Below are positions 39,536-47,685 of a stretch of 64,000 nt of DNA, one piece after another. The stretch spans positions 868,001-932,000 of the forward strand of contig NZ_CP123923.1 in the NCBI RefSeq assembly GCF_030450125.1, read 5' to 3'. This stretch comes from Streptomyces sp. WP-1. Lineage in GTDB: Bacteria > Actinomycetota > Actinomycetes > Streptomycetales > Streptomycetaceae. Position 1 is the first letter of the stretch. Every line of letters begins with the position of its first letter. Position numbers and translations under genes: made by a program. The notes beneath the pieces are model-generated. The model did not search any database and was not told the origin of the DNA. It saw only the letters and a program-made list of their open reading frames with translations.

Positions 39536-40492
39536 ATGACATCGACTTCCGCGCCTGCCGCACCCTCCACTCCCCCACCGGCCGACCCCACACCCCACCT
39601 GGAGGCGTCCGTGGGCAAGGTGGTCGTGGTGAAGTTCGGGGGCCACGCCATGGTCGACGAGGCGCTGCAACGGTCCTTCGCGCGGGACGTCGTGACGCTG
39701 CTGCGGGCCGGGGTCCACCCGGTGGTGGTGCACGGCGGCGGGCCCCGGATCAGCTCCCTGCTCGCCCGGCTCGACCTGGAGGTCCGCTTCACGGCCGGGC
39801 TGCGGGTCACCACGCCCGAAGTCCTCGACGTGGTGCGCATGGTGCTCGCCGGGCAGGTGCAGCGGGAGATCGTCGGCCTCATCAACGCGCACGGCCCGCT
39901 GGCGGTCGGACTGACCGGCGAGGACGCGCACACCCTCACCGCCGTCCGCAGACCGGCCTGGGTGGACGGCGAGCCGGTGGACATCGGGCTGGTGGGCGAT
40001 GTCGTCCGGGTGGACCCGGAGACGATCCGCGCGCTGCTGTCCCGGGGCCGCGTCCCGGTGGTGTCACCGCTCGCCAGGGGGGCCGGGGGCGAGGTCTACA
40101 ACGTCAACGCGGATCTCGCGGCGGCGGCCCTGGCGGGTGCCCTGGGCGCCGAGCGGCTGATCGTCCTCACCGATGTCACCGGGCTGCACGCCGACTGGCC
40201 GACGAGCGACGAGGTGATCGAGCGGCTGACCGCGTCGGAACTCGACGCGCTGCTGCCGGACCTGACCGGCGGGATGGTGCCCAAGATGGAGGGGTGCCTG
40301 CGGGCGGTGCGCGAGGGGGTGCGGGCGGCGCGTGTCATCGACGGGCGGGTGCCGGGCGCCCTGCTGCGCGAGGGCTTTCGCGACCGGGGCGCCGGCACCA
40401 CCGTGTTCCCGGACCGGTCCGGCGAACACGGCGAGGACACCGGCCGGCGCACCCGGCCGGACCGGTCACAGGGCCCGGCTGAGCACCCGTGA
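39536..40492 (+). CDS. argB: acetylglutamate kinase paralogue
   Basis: 318 residues. Amino-acid-kinase motifs: [117 protein letters not shown] and [12 protein letters not shown]. It phosphorylates N-acetylglutamate on the way to ornithine. Streptomyces carry argB in the argCJBD cluster; this is a diverged extra copy beside a siderophore that needs ornithine, so a precursor-supply role is likely. The C-terminus has a low-complexity tail ([21 protein letters not shown]). Its stop overlaps that of the convergent GNAT gene by 27 bases. Confidence 0.88.
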   Translation: MTSTSAPAAPSTPPPADPTPHLEASVGKVVVVKFGGHAMVDEALQRSFARDVVTLLRAGVHPVVVHGGGPRISSLLARLDLEVRFTAGLRVTTPEVLDVVRMVLAGQVQREIVGLINAHGPLAVGLTGEDAHTLTAVRRPAWVDGEPVDIGLVGDVVRVDPETIRALLSRGRVPVVSPLARGAGGEVYNVNADLAAAALAGALGAERLIVLTDVTGLHADWPTSDEVIERLTASELDALLPDLTGGMVPKMEGCLRAVREGVRAARVIDGRVPGALLREGFRDRGAGTTVFPDRSGEHGEDTGRRTRPDRSQGPAEHP

Positions 40493-40981
40493 CCCCGGGC
40501 GGGGAGCGAGCCCGGCCGGCCAGGCCGCCGACGCGTCGGCCACGGTGAATCCATGGCGCAGGAACAGTGCCGCGTCGCCGCTGGTCGCGGCGAACACCGT
40601 GGCGGCCGAGCGGGCCGCGGCCTCGGCGAGGAGCGTGGTCAGCAGGGCCGTACCGACGCCCCGGCCCTGACTGGCCGCCGCCACGCAGAAGTTGTAGACG
40701 ACTGCGGTGCGGCCGGGGTCCCGGCTCTCGGGTGCCGCGTGGATCCGCAGCCCCGCGCAGCCCTCGATCCGGCCGGTCGCCGACTCGGCGAGCAGGAAGT
40801 CGGCCGCGTCGCGCGCGTACTGCGCCAAGGTCCGCTCGCGCAGCTCACCGGTCCGGGCGAACACCCGGGAGAGGCGGTGCAGCGCGGGCGCGTCCTCGCG
40901 CCCGGCCGCGCGCACCACCACCGGAGGCGCGGGAGGGGGTACGAGGAGGGGTGCGACGTGGAGTACGGAGTGGGGAGTCAC
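40466..40981 (-). CDS. GNAT acetyltransferase, possible N-acetylglutamate synthase
   Basis: 171 residues, a single GNAT fold: [18 protein letters not shown] at the start, [20 protein letters not shown] (strands 2-4), [26 protein letters not shown] carrying the acetyl-CoA P-loop QGRGVG, and [14 protein letters not shown] near the end. The [20 protein letters not shown] block recalls short actinobacterial ArgA-type acetylglutamate synthases. With the argB copy next door it would start the ornithine pathway from glutamate. The alternative is acetylation of another small molecule. Family is firm, substrate inferred. Confidence 0.75.
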   Translation of the reverse strand: MTPHSVLHVAPLLVPPPAPPVVVRAAGREDAPALHRLSRVFARTGELRERTLAQYARDAADFLLAESATGRIEGCAGLRIHAAPESRDPGRTAVVYNFCVAAASQGRGVGTALLTTLLAEAAARSAATVFAATSGDAALFLRHGFTVADASAAWPAGLAPRPGSRVLSRAL

Positions 40982-41007
40982 CGTGCTGTCCTAACTGGAT
41001 CTGGTGG

Positions 41008-42588
41008 TCAGGCGGGGGCGTGGTCCTGCTCCGCCGCTGCTGCGGGGAGCACAGCGGGCTGGTCCCGGCGGGCGCCGGGCGCGAACACGGCGGCGACGAC
41101 GGCGGCCGCGGCGCAGAAGCCGGCGGTGACGAGGAACGCCCGGTCGTACCCCGTGACGAGCTGGTGGACCCGCTCGGCCGGGGCGGACGAGGCGCCCTGT
41201 GTCGCGGCGACGGTGGTGAGGATCGCGAGCCCGAGGCTTCCGCCGATCTGCCGGGCCGCGTTGATGAGACCGCTGATCAGCCCGGCCTCGTGCGGGGCGG
41301 CGGCACCGGTGGCCAGGGAGGTGTTGGCCACCATGCACAGGCCGACGCCGGTCGAGGCCACGAGCGAGGCCGGCAGGAAGCCGGTCAGGAAGGCCGAGTC
41401 GGCGTGCATGAGGCCGAAGAGCAGCATGCCCGCCGCGCCGAGCACCAGGCCCGCGGTCAGTACGGCGCGGGCCCCGAAGCGCGTGGCCAGCCGGCCGGAG
41501 AGCATGGACCCGACGACGGTGCCGAAGCAGAAGGGCAGGAAGGCGGCGCCCGCCCGCAGCGGCGAGTAGCGCAGGACGTTCTGGAGGAACAGCGAGGCGA
41601 AGTAGAACCCGGCGACGGTGGCGGCGCCGAGGAACAGCACGATCACGTTGGCCAGCCACACCGGCCGGGCACGGAACACCCCGAAGCGGACCAGGGGTTC
41701 GGCCGCCGCCCGCAGCTCCCAGACCGCGAAGGCGGCTCCCGCGACGACCGCCACCGCGAAGGAGACGAGGGCGCCGCCGGACCCCCAGCCGTGCTCGCCG
41801 GCCCGGATGAGCCCGTTCACCAGGGCGGTCAGGGCGACGGTGACCAGGAGCGCGCCGGGCAGGTCGAGGCGGCTCATGCGGGTCGTGCGCCCGTCACGGA
41901 CGGACAGCCGGGCCAGGATCAGGGCGGCGGCCACGATCGGTACGTTCACGAACAGCACCCAGCGCCAGGACAGCCACTCGGTGAGCACCCCACCCAGCAG
42001 CACACCGAGCGCGCTGCCCGCGGCGGACACCATGGCCCAGATCCCCACGGCCCGTGCCCGCGCGCGGGGCTCGCGGAAGGTGACCATGATGACGGCCAGG
42101 CTCAGTGGGGCCAGCAGCGCACCGGCCAGGCCCTGGCCCGCCCTGGCCGCGATGAGCTGGCCCGGTGTCTGCGCGAAGCCGCCGAGCACGGAGGTGGCCC
42201 CGAAGACCGCGAGCCCCAGGAACATCGCGACGCGGTGCCCCACGAAATCGGCGAACCGGCCGCCGAGCAGCAGCAGTCCGCCGAAGACCAGCGTGTAGGC
42301 GTTGACGACCCAGGACAGCCCGCCGGGCCGGAATCCGAGGTCGCCGGCGATCGAGGGCAGCGCCACGTTCACGACGCTCACATCGAGGACGACCATCACC
42401 TGCCCCAGACAGGCGGTGGCGAGGACCAGGCCGGGGCGCGCCCGGGGGCCTGACGCCCGGTCGGGTCCCGTGTCGGATCCCGGATCGGATCCCGGATCGG
42501 ATCCCGGATCGGATCCCGGATCGGATCCCGGATCGGATCCCGTGTCGGCTGCGGTGCCGGGTGCGGTCCCGGACGGCGTCTCGGTCAT
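41008..42588 (-). CDS. MFS (DHA2-type) efflux transporter with repeat-bearing N-terminus
   Basis: 526 residues. After a hydrophilic N-terminus with six near-identical GSDP units (about residues 16-43) come 14 predicted membrane segments. Motifs: LGQVMVVLDVSVVNVALPSIAGDLGF, GGRFADFVGHRVAMFLG (motif A), ARAGQGLAGALLAP, and GSALGVLLGGVLTEWLSWRWVLFVNVPI (motif C). This is an EmrB/QacA-like drug or metabolite exporter. It is divergent from a TetR gene with a palindromic operator between them, a standard regulated efflux pair. It may be a second exit route for the siderophore or for an unrelated compound. Confidence 0.88.
   Translation of the reverse strand: MTETPSGTAPGTAADTGSDPGSDPGSDPGSDPGSDPGSDTGPDRASGPRARPGLVLATACLGQVMVVLDVSVVNVALPSIAGDLGFRPGGLSWVVNAYTLVFGGLLLLGGRFADFVGHRVAMFLGLAVFGATSVLGGFAQTPGQLIAARAGQGLAGALLAPLSLAVIMVTFREPRARARAVGIWAMVSAAGSALGVLLGGVLTEWLSWRWVLFVNVPIVAAALILARLSVRDGRTTRMSRLDLPGALLVTVALTALVNGLIRAGEHGWGSGGALVSFAVAVVAGAAFAVWELRAAAEPLVRFGVFRARPVWLANVIVLFLGAATVAGFYFASLFLQNVLRYSPLRAGAAFLPFCFGTVVGSMLSGRLATRFGARAVLTAGLVLGAAGMLLFGLMHADSAFLTGFLPASLVASTGVGLCMVANTSLATGAAAPHEAGLISGLINAARQIGGSLGLAILTTVAATQGASSAPAERVHQLVTGYDRAFLVTAGFCAAAAVVAAVFAPGARRDQPAVLPAAAAEQDHAPA
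42476..42545. repeat. 12-base tandem repeat inside the exporter gene
   Basis: About six units of GGATCGGATCCC, coding for Gly-Ser-Asp-Pro repeats in the exporter N-terminus. The unit is a multiple of three, so copy-number changes keep frame. Confidence 0.9.
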
Positions 42589-42650
42589 GGCGCACTACTC
42601 CCGTTGCTCGGCGCGGACCTCTGCCGCGCGACGACGCGAACAATGTACGC

Positions 42651-42666
42651 GTAAGGCATGCCTAAC
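42651..42666. promoter_or_regulatory. probable TetR operator
   Basis: GTAAGGCATGCCTAAC is a palindrome with one mismatched pair, centred in the 116-base region between the divergent exporter and TetR genes. Position and symmetry fit autoregulation plus control of the exporter. The 7+2+7 spacing does not fit the 19-base iron box. Confidence 0.65.
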
Positions 42667-42704
42667 TTCCACCTCGGACGTGCGGGAAGTGGGAGGATGA
42701 CGGC

Positions 42705-43397
42705 ATGTACCGCCCTCCGCAGACCTCCGACCCCGACCCGGCACGCCGACGGCGCGGGGTGCCCAGGTCGCAGCCGAGGCCGGGACTGACACCCGAGGCC
42801 GTCGCGCGGGCGGGCCGGGAGCTGATCGAGCGCGAGGGGCTGGACGCGCTCACCATGCGGGCGGTCGCGGCCGAACTGGGTACCGCCGCCGCGTCGCTGT
42901 ACCGGCACGTCGCCGACCGTGACGCGCTGCTGCTGGCGATCCTGGAGGACATCGCGTCCCGGCTGCCGGTGGAGGTGCCCGGCGCGTCACCCGCGCAGCG
43001 GCTGTTCAACCGGCTGACCACCGCGCACGACTACATGGCCGAGCACATCTGGGTGCTGCACATCCTGATCCGCGGCGAACTCGTCGCCCGCAACGCCTTC
43101 CCGTTCACCGACGCCTGCCTGGCCGACTTCCTCGCGGCGGGCCTCACCGAGCGCCAGGCCTCCACCGCCTACCACGCCTGCTGGCACCTCACCACCGGCG
43201 AACTGCTCAACGAGCACCCGCTCACCCCGCCGCCCCAGCCGAGCCAGCGCCGGCAGGCCCTCGACTCGCTGGACCCCGCCGAGCTTCCGGCGCTCGCCCG
43301 GGTCCGCGCGGCGGAGCTGCGGCAGGGCCGCGACACCTACGCGACGGCGCTCAAGGCCCTGTTGACGGCCTTTCTGCCCGACGCGGCGGACTTCTGA
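42705..43397 (+). CDS. TetR-family repressor
   Basis: 230 residues. The N-terminal DNA-binding domain reads LTPEAVARAGRELIEREGLDALTMRAVAAELGTAAASLYRHVADRDALLLAILEDI (about residues 26-82). The recognition helix and the following YRHV are typical. The C-terminal part (HDYMAEHIWVLHILIRGEL...TAYHACWHLTTGELLNEHP) resembles the TetR_C_1 ligand-binding type of tetracycline-repressor relatives. It likely represses itself and the divergent exporter by way of the palindrome at 42651-42666. Ligand unknown. Confidence 0.9.
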   Translation: MYRPPQTSDPDPARRRRGVPRSQPRPGLTPEAVARAGRELIEREGLDALTMRAVAAELGTAAASLYRHVADRDALLLAILEDIASRLPVEVPGASPAQRLFNRLTTAHDYMAEHIWVLHILIRGELVARNAFPFTDACLADFLAAGLTERQASTAYHACWHLTTGELLNEHPLTPPPQPSQRRQALDSLDPAELPALARVRAAELRQGRDTYATALKALLTAFLPDAADF

Positions 43398-43458
43398 GAC
43401 ACGGACACCCGTCAGCCGCCCCTGCCGCCGAAGTCGAGGGTACCGCTCCGGCCGAGGC

Positions 43459-43477
43459 GTAAGTTAGGTTTACCTAA
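43459..43477. promoter_or_regulatory. iron box upstream of the hydrolase/O-methyltransferase pair
   Basis: GTAAGTTAGGTTTACCTAA matches 16 of 19 positions of TTAGGTTAGGCTTACCTAA, with the right half perfect. It lies 48 bases before the hydrolase ATG and would put this pair in the iron regulon. Confidence 0.7.
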
Positions 43478-43525
43478 GTTGCTTCCGTGTCGGCCTCGTG
43501 GTGCCGACGGCGAGGGGGGAAACGG

Positions 43526-44464
43526 ATGACTCGGCCGTACACCCAGGGCGGGTCCGTGTGGGTGCCCACCCGTGACGGACGACGGCTGCACGCGATGGTC
43601 CTCGACCCCCGCGAGCCGGACGCCGGGCCGCCGCCTCCCGGCCGGGTGCCGCCGACGGTCGTCTTCGAGGCGGGGGTGGCGGCCGACCGTTCCTCCTGGG
43701 CCCAGGTACAGCCCGCGGTCGCCCGGTTCGCCCGGGCCGTCGTCTACGACCGGGCCGGGCTCGGCCGCAGTGCGCCGGACCCGGCGGGGCGGACGCTCAC
43801 GCGGATGGCCGACGACCTCGGCGATCTGCTCGACCACTTCGGGCCCGGCCCGTTCGTCCTGGTCGGGCACAGCGCCGGCGGCCCGATCGTGCGCCGGGCC
43901 GCGGCCGGCCGCCCCGACCGGATCACCGGCCTCGTCCTGGTCGAACCCACCGACGAGGCCGCCGATGTACTGTTCACCCCGGGCTTTCGCCGGATGAGCC
44001 GGATCGTGCCCCGCGCCTACGGACTGCTCGCCCGCCTCGGTCTGCTGCACCTGCTGCACAAGCCCCTGCTCAGGGCCGCCCCCGAGGATGTGCGCGCGGC
44101 GATGCGGCGGGAGGCGTTCACGGCGGGGGCGATGTCCACCTGGGCCGAGACCAACCGCACCTTCCTCGACGAACTCGCCGCCTGGCGCGACACCCCGCCC
44201 GACACCAGGGACATCGCGCTCACCGTCGTGTCCGGCGCCCGCACCGGCAACGGCATGAGCCGCTCGGTCCGTGCCGCCGCGAACGCCTCGCACGCCCGCC
44301 GGGCCGCCGGTTCGCCCCGGGGCCGCCATGTGATCGCCGAACGCTCCGGCCACTACGTCCCGCTGACCGAGCCCGACCTCGTCGTGGCGGAGATCGCCCG
44401 GCTCGTCCGGCAGCCGGACGCCCCCGGGCCGAAGGCGCCCGTGCGCGACGACCGCAACGGCTGA
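43526..44464 (+). CDS. alpha/beta hydrolase
   Basis: 312 residues from ATG 43526, preceded by GAGGGGGGAAA; an upstream in-frame start at 43487 has no such site. The oxyanion/first-strand region is PTVVFEAGVAADRSSWAQV, the nucleophile elbow is VLVGHSAGGPIVRRA (Ser about residue 118), and the catalytic His is in ERSGHYVPLTEPDLV. A cap insertion (GFRRMSRIVPRAYGLLARLGLLHLLHKPLL) is present. An iron box controls it, and it is followed 21 bases later by an O-methyltransferase. It might hydrolyse an ester or acyl linkage in the siderophore for iron release or editing. That role is inference. Confidence 0.85.
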   Translation: MTRPYTQGGSVWVPTRDGRRLHAMVLDPREPDAGPPPPGRVPPTVVFEAGVAADRSSWAQVQPAVARFARAVVYDRAGLGRSAPDPAGRTLTRMADDLGDLLDHFGPGPFVLVGHSAGGPIVRRAAAGRPDRITGLVLVEPTDEAADVLFTPGFRRMSRIVPRAYGLLARLGLLHLLHKPLLRAAPEDVRAAMRREAFTAGAMSTWAETNRTFLDELAAWRDTPPDTRDIALTVVSGARTGNGMSRSVRAAANASHARRAAGSPRGRHVIAERSGHYVPLTEPDLVVAEIARLVRQPDAPGPKAPVRDDRNG

Positions 44465-44485
44465 CCCCGCACCGGAGGTGTCCCG

Positions 44486-45241
44486 ATGACCGGCCGAACC
44501 GCACGAACCGCCGCGTACGCCCCGTCGCCGCTGGACGACCGGGCCCGCGCGGTGGCCGACCGGCTGCACGCCCGCAGCCGCCGCCAGACCCGCACCGCTC
44601 TCGCGCCGGTCCTGGCCCACGCCGGCACCAGCCGGCTGCGCGAGGGCTCGCGGGACCCCACGCGGTCGGCGGACGGCAAGGCGTGGCTGGCCGACAAACT
44701 GGTCGCTCTCGACCCGCACAAGGCCGCCCAGTGCTACCAGTTGTGCCGCGCGATCGGCGCCCGCCGGGTCGTCGAGGCCGGCACCTCCTACGGCGTGTCC
44801 ACGATCTACCTCGCCGCGGCGGTCCGCGACAACCTCGCCGACGGCATGTCCCCGGCGGGCCAGGGCGGCGGCCTGTCCGACGCCAAGGTGTTCGGCACGG
44901 AGCACGAGCCCGGCAAGGTCGCCGAGGCCCGTGCCGACATCGCCGCCGCGGGAGTGTCCGAGCATGTCGACATCCTCGTCGGCGACCTGCGCGAGACGCT
45001 GACCACCGTGCGGGGCCCCATCGACCTCATGCCGGTCGACATCTGGATCCCCATGGCGCTGCCCGCGCTCCGGATCGTCACACCGCTGCTGCGGCCCGGC
45101 GCGCTGGTCGTCTGCGACAACGTGGTCAGCGGGCGCCGCCGGTACGCCGATCACCTCGCCCATGTCCGCGACCCCGCCGGGCCGTTCACCTCCGTCACGC
45201 TCCCCGGGCACGGCGGCCTGGAGGTGTCCCGGAAGAACTGA
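44486..45241 (+). CDS. O-methyltransferase-like SAM enzyme
   Basis: 251 residues. The SAM site is RRVVEAGTSYGVSTIYLAAAV (about residues 93-113), followed by KVFGTEHEPGKVAEARADIAAAG and VDILVGDLRETL, then PIDLMPVDIWIPMALPALRIVTPLLRPGALVVCDNV. This order matches class I O-methyltransferases of the catechol/caffeoyl-CoA type (Methyltransf_3/24). The usual metal-binding Asp of that family falls in PIDLMPVD, altered from the common LLDGxK form. Catechol methylation would be an obvious chemistry next to a catecholate locus, but no direct evidence supports it. Cotranscribed with the hydrolase. Confidence 0.75.
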   Translation: MTGRTARTAAYAPSPLDDRARAVADRLHARSRRQTRTALAPVLAHAGTSRLREGSRDPTRSADGKAWLADKLVALDPHKAAQCYQLCRAIGARRVVEAGTSYGVSTIYLAAAVRDNLADGMSPAGQGGGLSDAKVFGTEHEPGKVAEARADIAAAGVSEHVDILVGDLRETLTTVRGPIDLMPVDIWIPMALPALRIVTPLLRPGALVVCDNVVSGRRRYADHLAHVRDPAGPFTSVTLPGHGGLEVSRKN

Positions 45242-45275
45242 CCGCCGGGGCCCGCCCGTTGGGTGCGCCGCCGGA

Positions 45276-46775
45276 TCAGGCCGTCCCGTACGGGCCGTGG
45301 GTCCAGCGTCCGCCGGTCATCGTGGCGTGCACCGGCATCGCCCGCAGCGTGGCGGCGTCGGCCTTCAGCGGGTCCACGTCCACGACGACCAGGTCGGCCG
45401 GGTCCCCGACCCGGACCAGCCGGCGTCCACGGGCCGCCGCCACCAGCGCGTCGGGTACGGACAGCCGCTGTTCCGGGTGCCAGGCGGGACGTTCGTCGTC
45501 GGTACGGCTGACGGCCGCCGCGACGGCGAGCCAGGGGTCCAGCGGGGACACCGGGGCGTCCGAGCCGAACTCCAGCCGGGCGCCGGCCGCGTGCAGGGCG
45601 GCGTACGCGAAGGCCCGGCCGGTGCGCCCGGCCCAGTGCCGGTCGGCCACGTCCCGGTCGTCGGTGGCGTGCCGGGGCTGCACTCCGGCCGTGACCCCCA
45701 ACTGAGCGAAACGCGGCAGGTCTTCGGGGCTCAGCAGCTGCGCGTGCTCGATCCGGCCGCGGCAGCGTACGGCCGCGAAGGCGTCCAGGGCCACGGTGTT
45801 GGCGCGGTCCCCGATGGCGTGCACGGCGGGCTCGATGCCGTGCGCGGCGGCATGGCGCATCAGCCGTACCAGCTCCTCGGGGGCCGTCTCCTCGATGCCG
45901 TGCGCGCCCTCGCCGCCCGCCAGGCCCGGATAGGGGTCATGGCACAGCGCGGTACGGGTGTTGAGCGAGCCGTCGGTGAACAGCTTGAGGGGGCCCACCC
46001 GGACCAGCCCGGGGTGGCGGCCGACCCCGCCGCCGGTACGCAGGCCCCGGGCGATGGCCGCGTCGAGACGGCTCGGGTAGACGGCCGCCGCCACGCGCAC
46101 GGCGGGCGCGGTGTGCGCCGTACGGCGTTCCCAGTCGCCGACGGTGTCGCCGTACTGGAAGTCGATGACACCGGTCACCCCGCGCGCGGCGGCGGCCCGG
46201 CAGGCCTCGGCGATCCGGTCGTCGACCACCTCGACGGGGGCCTTGGGCAGGGCGGACAGCGCCTCGTGGGTCTCGTGCTCGCGCAGCAGCCCGGTGGAGT
46301 GGTCGCCCCGGCCGATGAGCGCCAGGCCGGCGGAGTTGAGCCACACGGCGTGCAGATCGGCGCTGACCAGGGCCACCGGCCGGTCCGGGAGCACCGCGTC
46401 GAGCAGGTCCTTGTGCGGGGCGTCGGACCACAGACCGTCCCGGAAGCCGTACCCGAACAGGACCGTGTCGCGGGGCCCGCCGGTCTGCCGTCGCACCAGG
46501 TCGGCGACCGCCCGTGCGGATCCGGTGCCGGCCAGGTCCAGGCGGTGCCGGGCGTTCGCCCACTCCGCCAGGTGGACGTGCGCGTCCCAGAGCCCCGGCA
46601 GCAGGACGCGCCCGTCGAGGTCCACGACCCGCTCGCGGCCGTCGGGGGCCGCCCGGTCGCCGTACTCCGCGTCGGTGACGACATGGGTGACGGTGCCGTC
46701 CGCCACGCGGACCCGGCTGAGCGGGCCGCCGGCGCCGAGCCGCACCCGTTCGAGTACGAGCGCGAAGTCGGTCAT
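45276..46775 (-). CDS. amidohydrolase family protein (YtcJ type)
   Basis: 499 residues of the Amidohydro_3 group. The metal-binding HxH is in LLPGLWDAHVHLAEW (about residues 60-74). GVTGVIDFQYGDTVGDW, HAIGDRANTVALDAF, GRIEHAQLLSPEDLPRFAQLGV and the Asp in FGSDAPVSPLDPWLAVAAAVSR follow, as in N-substituted formamide deformylase and relatives. It should hydrolyse an amide or carbamoyl bond with one or two metal ions; the substrate is not predictable. It has no iron box in front and converges with the O-methyltransferase gene. Confidence 0.88.
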   Translation of the reverse strand: MTDFALVLERVRLGAGGPLSRVRVADGTVTHVVTDAEYGDRAAPDGRERVVDLDGRVLLPGLWDAHVHLAEWANARHRLDLAGTGSARAVADLVRRQTGGPRDTVLFGYGFRDGLWSDAPHKDLLDAVLPDRPVALVSADLHAVWLNSAGLALIGRGDHSTGLLREHETHEALSALPKAPVEVVDDRIAEACRAAAARGVTGVIDFQYGDTVGDWERRTAHTAPAVRVAAAVYPSRLDAAIARGLRTGGGVGRHPGLVRVGPLKLFTDGSLNTRTALCHDPYPGLAGGEGAHGIEETAPEELVRLMRHAAAHGIEPAVHAIGDRANTVALDAFAAVRCRGRIEHAQLLSPEDLPRFAQLGVTAGVQPRHATDDRDVADRHWAGRTGRAFAYAALHAAGARLEFGSDAPVSPLDPWLAVAAAVSRTDDERPAWHPEQRLSVPDALVAAARGRRLVRVGDPADLVVVDVDPLKADAATLRAMPVHATMTGGRWTHGPYGTA

Positions 46776-46923
46776 GAAGCCTCCCTGGAGGACGCCGGGC
46801 GGCTCTTGGCCGAACGACCGGCGAGAAACGTGGCCTCACCTTACCCACGGCTGTGGGCAGGCGAGAGGTGAACTGTGGTGGCACGCACGGCCGTTGGCCA
46901 TCGGGCGGGCCACCGCACCGGCG

Positions 46924-47036
46924 GGTCCGCGGCGTGCTCGGAGCCCCATGGTGTCCGCGGCATGCTGCGTCAGATCGCCATGGTGTCCGCGGCGTGCTCA
47001 GAGCGCCATGGTGTCCGCGGGCCGGCCGCTCAGATC
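46924..47036. repeat. imperfect tandem repeat around the 3' end of a gene
   Basis: About four copies of a 26-32 base unit built on CATGGTGTCCGCGGCRTGCTCAGAGCG. The last copies include the stop codon and final residues of the isochorismatase-like gene on the other strand. Confidence 0.7.
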
Positions 47037-47669
47037 CGCGCGCACGGCCTCGGTGACGGTGACGGTCGCGCAGGTGGCGGCCAGCCAGTGGACGGCCATG
47101 GCGTGGTCGGCGGCCGTGCGGTCGGCCACGGCGTCGGCGACGACGAACGGTTCGAGGTCCTGCATCCAGGCGTCGGCCGCGGTGAGCAGGACGTCGGTGC
47201 GCGCCGCCGCGCCCACGACCACCACCTGGTCCCGCCCGAGTTCCCTCAGGCGCGAGCGCAGCCGGGTGCCGGCGAACGCGCTGTACCGCTTGGCCGTCAG
47301 GACCGTGTCGCCGGCCTCCGGCCGCAGCACGTCCACGACGGCGCGGGCATCGGTCTCGGTGGGCGGTGCGAGCGGGACCGGCGCGGGGAACACCGGCCCC
47401 GGCCCCTCTCCCCCGACCGACCGCGATCCCGGAATGCGCGTCACGTACACGACGGGCACGCCGAAACAGCGGGCGGTCTCGGTCAACCGGCTGATGTTGT
47501 CGAGGAGTTGCGCGACCGGCGCGGTCTCCCGCAGGGCCCGCAGGACGTATTCCTGCATATGCTGTACGACGAGTGCGGCACGGCAGGGATCGATGCGCCA
47601 GGAAGGGCCGCCGTCCGGCAGCGACGCCGCGTCGGGCATGGGGTACGGGAGGACGCTGGAGGACGTCAT
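46998..47669 (-). CDS. isochorismatase-like protein lacking catalytic residues
   Basis: 223 residues clearly related to EntB-type isochorismatases (RYSAFAGTRLRSRLRELGRDQVVVVGAAARTDVLLTAADAWMQDLEPFVVADAVAD). However, the catalytic Asp of the VHDxQ motif is His here (LVVQHMQEYV), and the catalytic Lys of TKWKYSAF is replaced (TAKRYSAF, Ala at the Lys position). The active enzyme for dihydroxybenzoate is at 35709. This copy is probably a pseudo-enzyme or has another chemistry. It lies 16 bases after a DUF2470 gene that has a strong iron box, so the pair is likely iron-repressed. The C-terminal end is within a tandem repeat. Confidence 0.8.
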   Translation of the reverse strand: MTSSSVLPYPMPDAASLPDGGPSWRIDPCRAALVVQHMQEYVLRALRETAPVAQLLDNISRLTETARCFGVPVVYVTRIPGSRSVGGEGPGPVFPAPVPLAPPTETDARAVVDVLRPEAGDTVLTAKRYSAFAGTRLRSRLRELGRDQVVVVGAAARTDVLLTAADAWMQDLEPFVVADAVADRTAADHAMAVHWLAATCATVTVTEAVRADLSGRPADTMAL

Positions 47670-47685
47670 TGTCTCGCCTTTCGGC

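Noticed and set aside
42651..42666. Palindrome GTAAGGCATGCCTAAC read as an iron box
   Set aside because: The spacing between TTAGG-like ends is too short for the 19-base iron box, and its position between a TetR gene and an exporter fits a TetR operator better.
46830..46860. GGCCTCACCTTACC upstream of the amidohydrolase as an iron box
   Set aside because: Only one half resembles the consensus; the other half does not match, so no claim is made.
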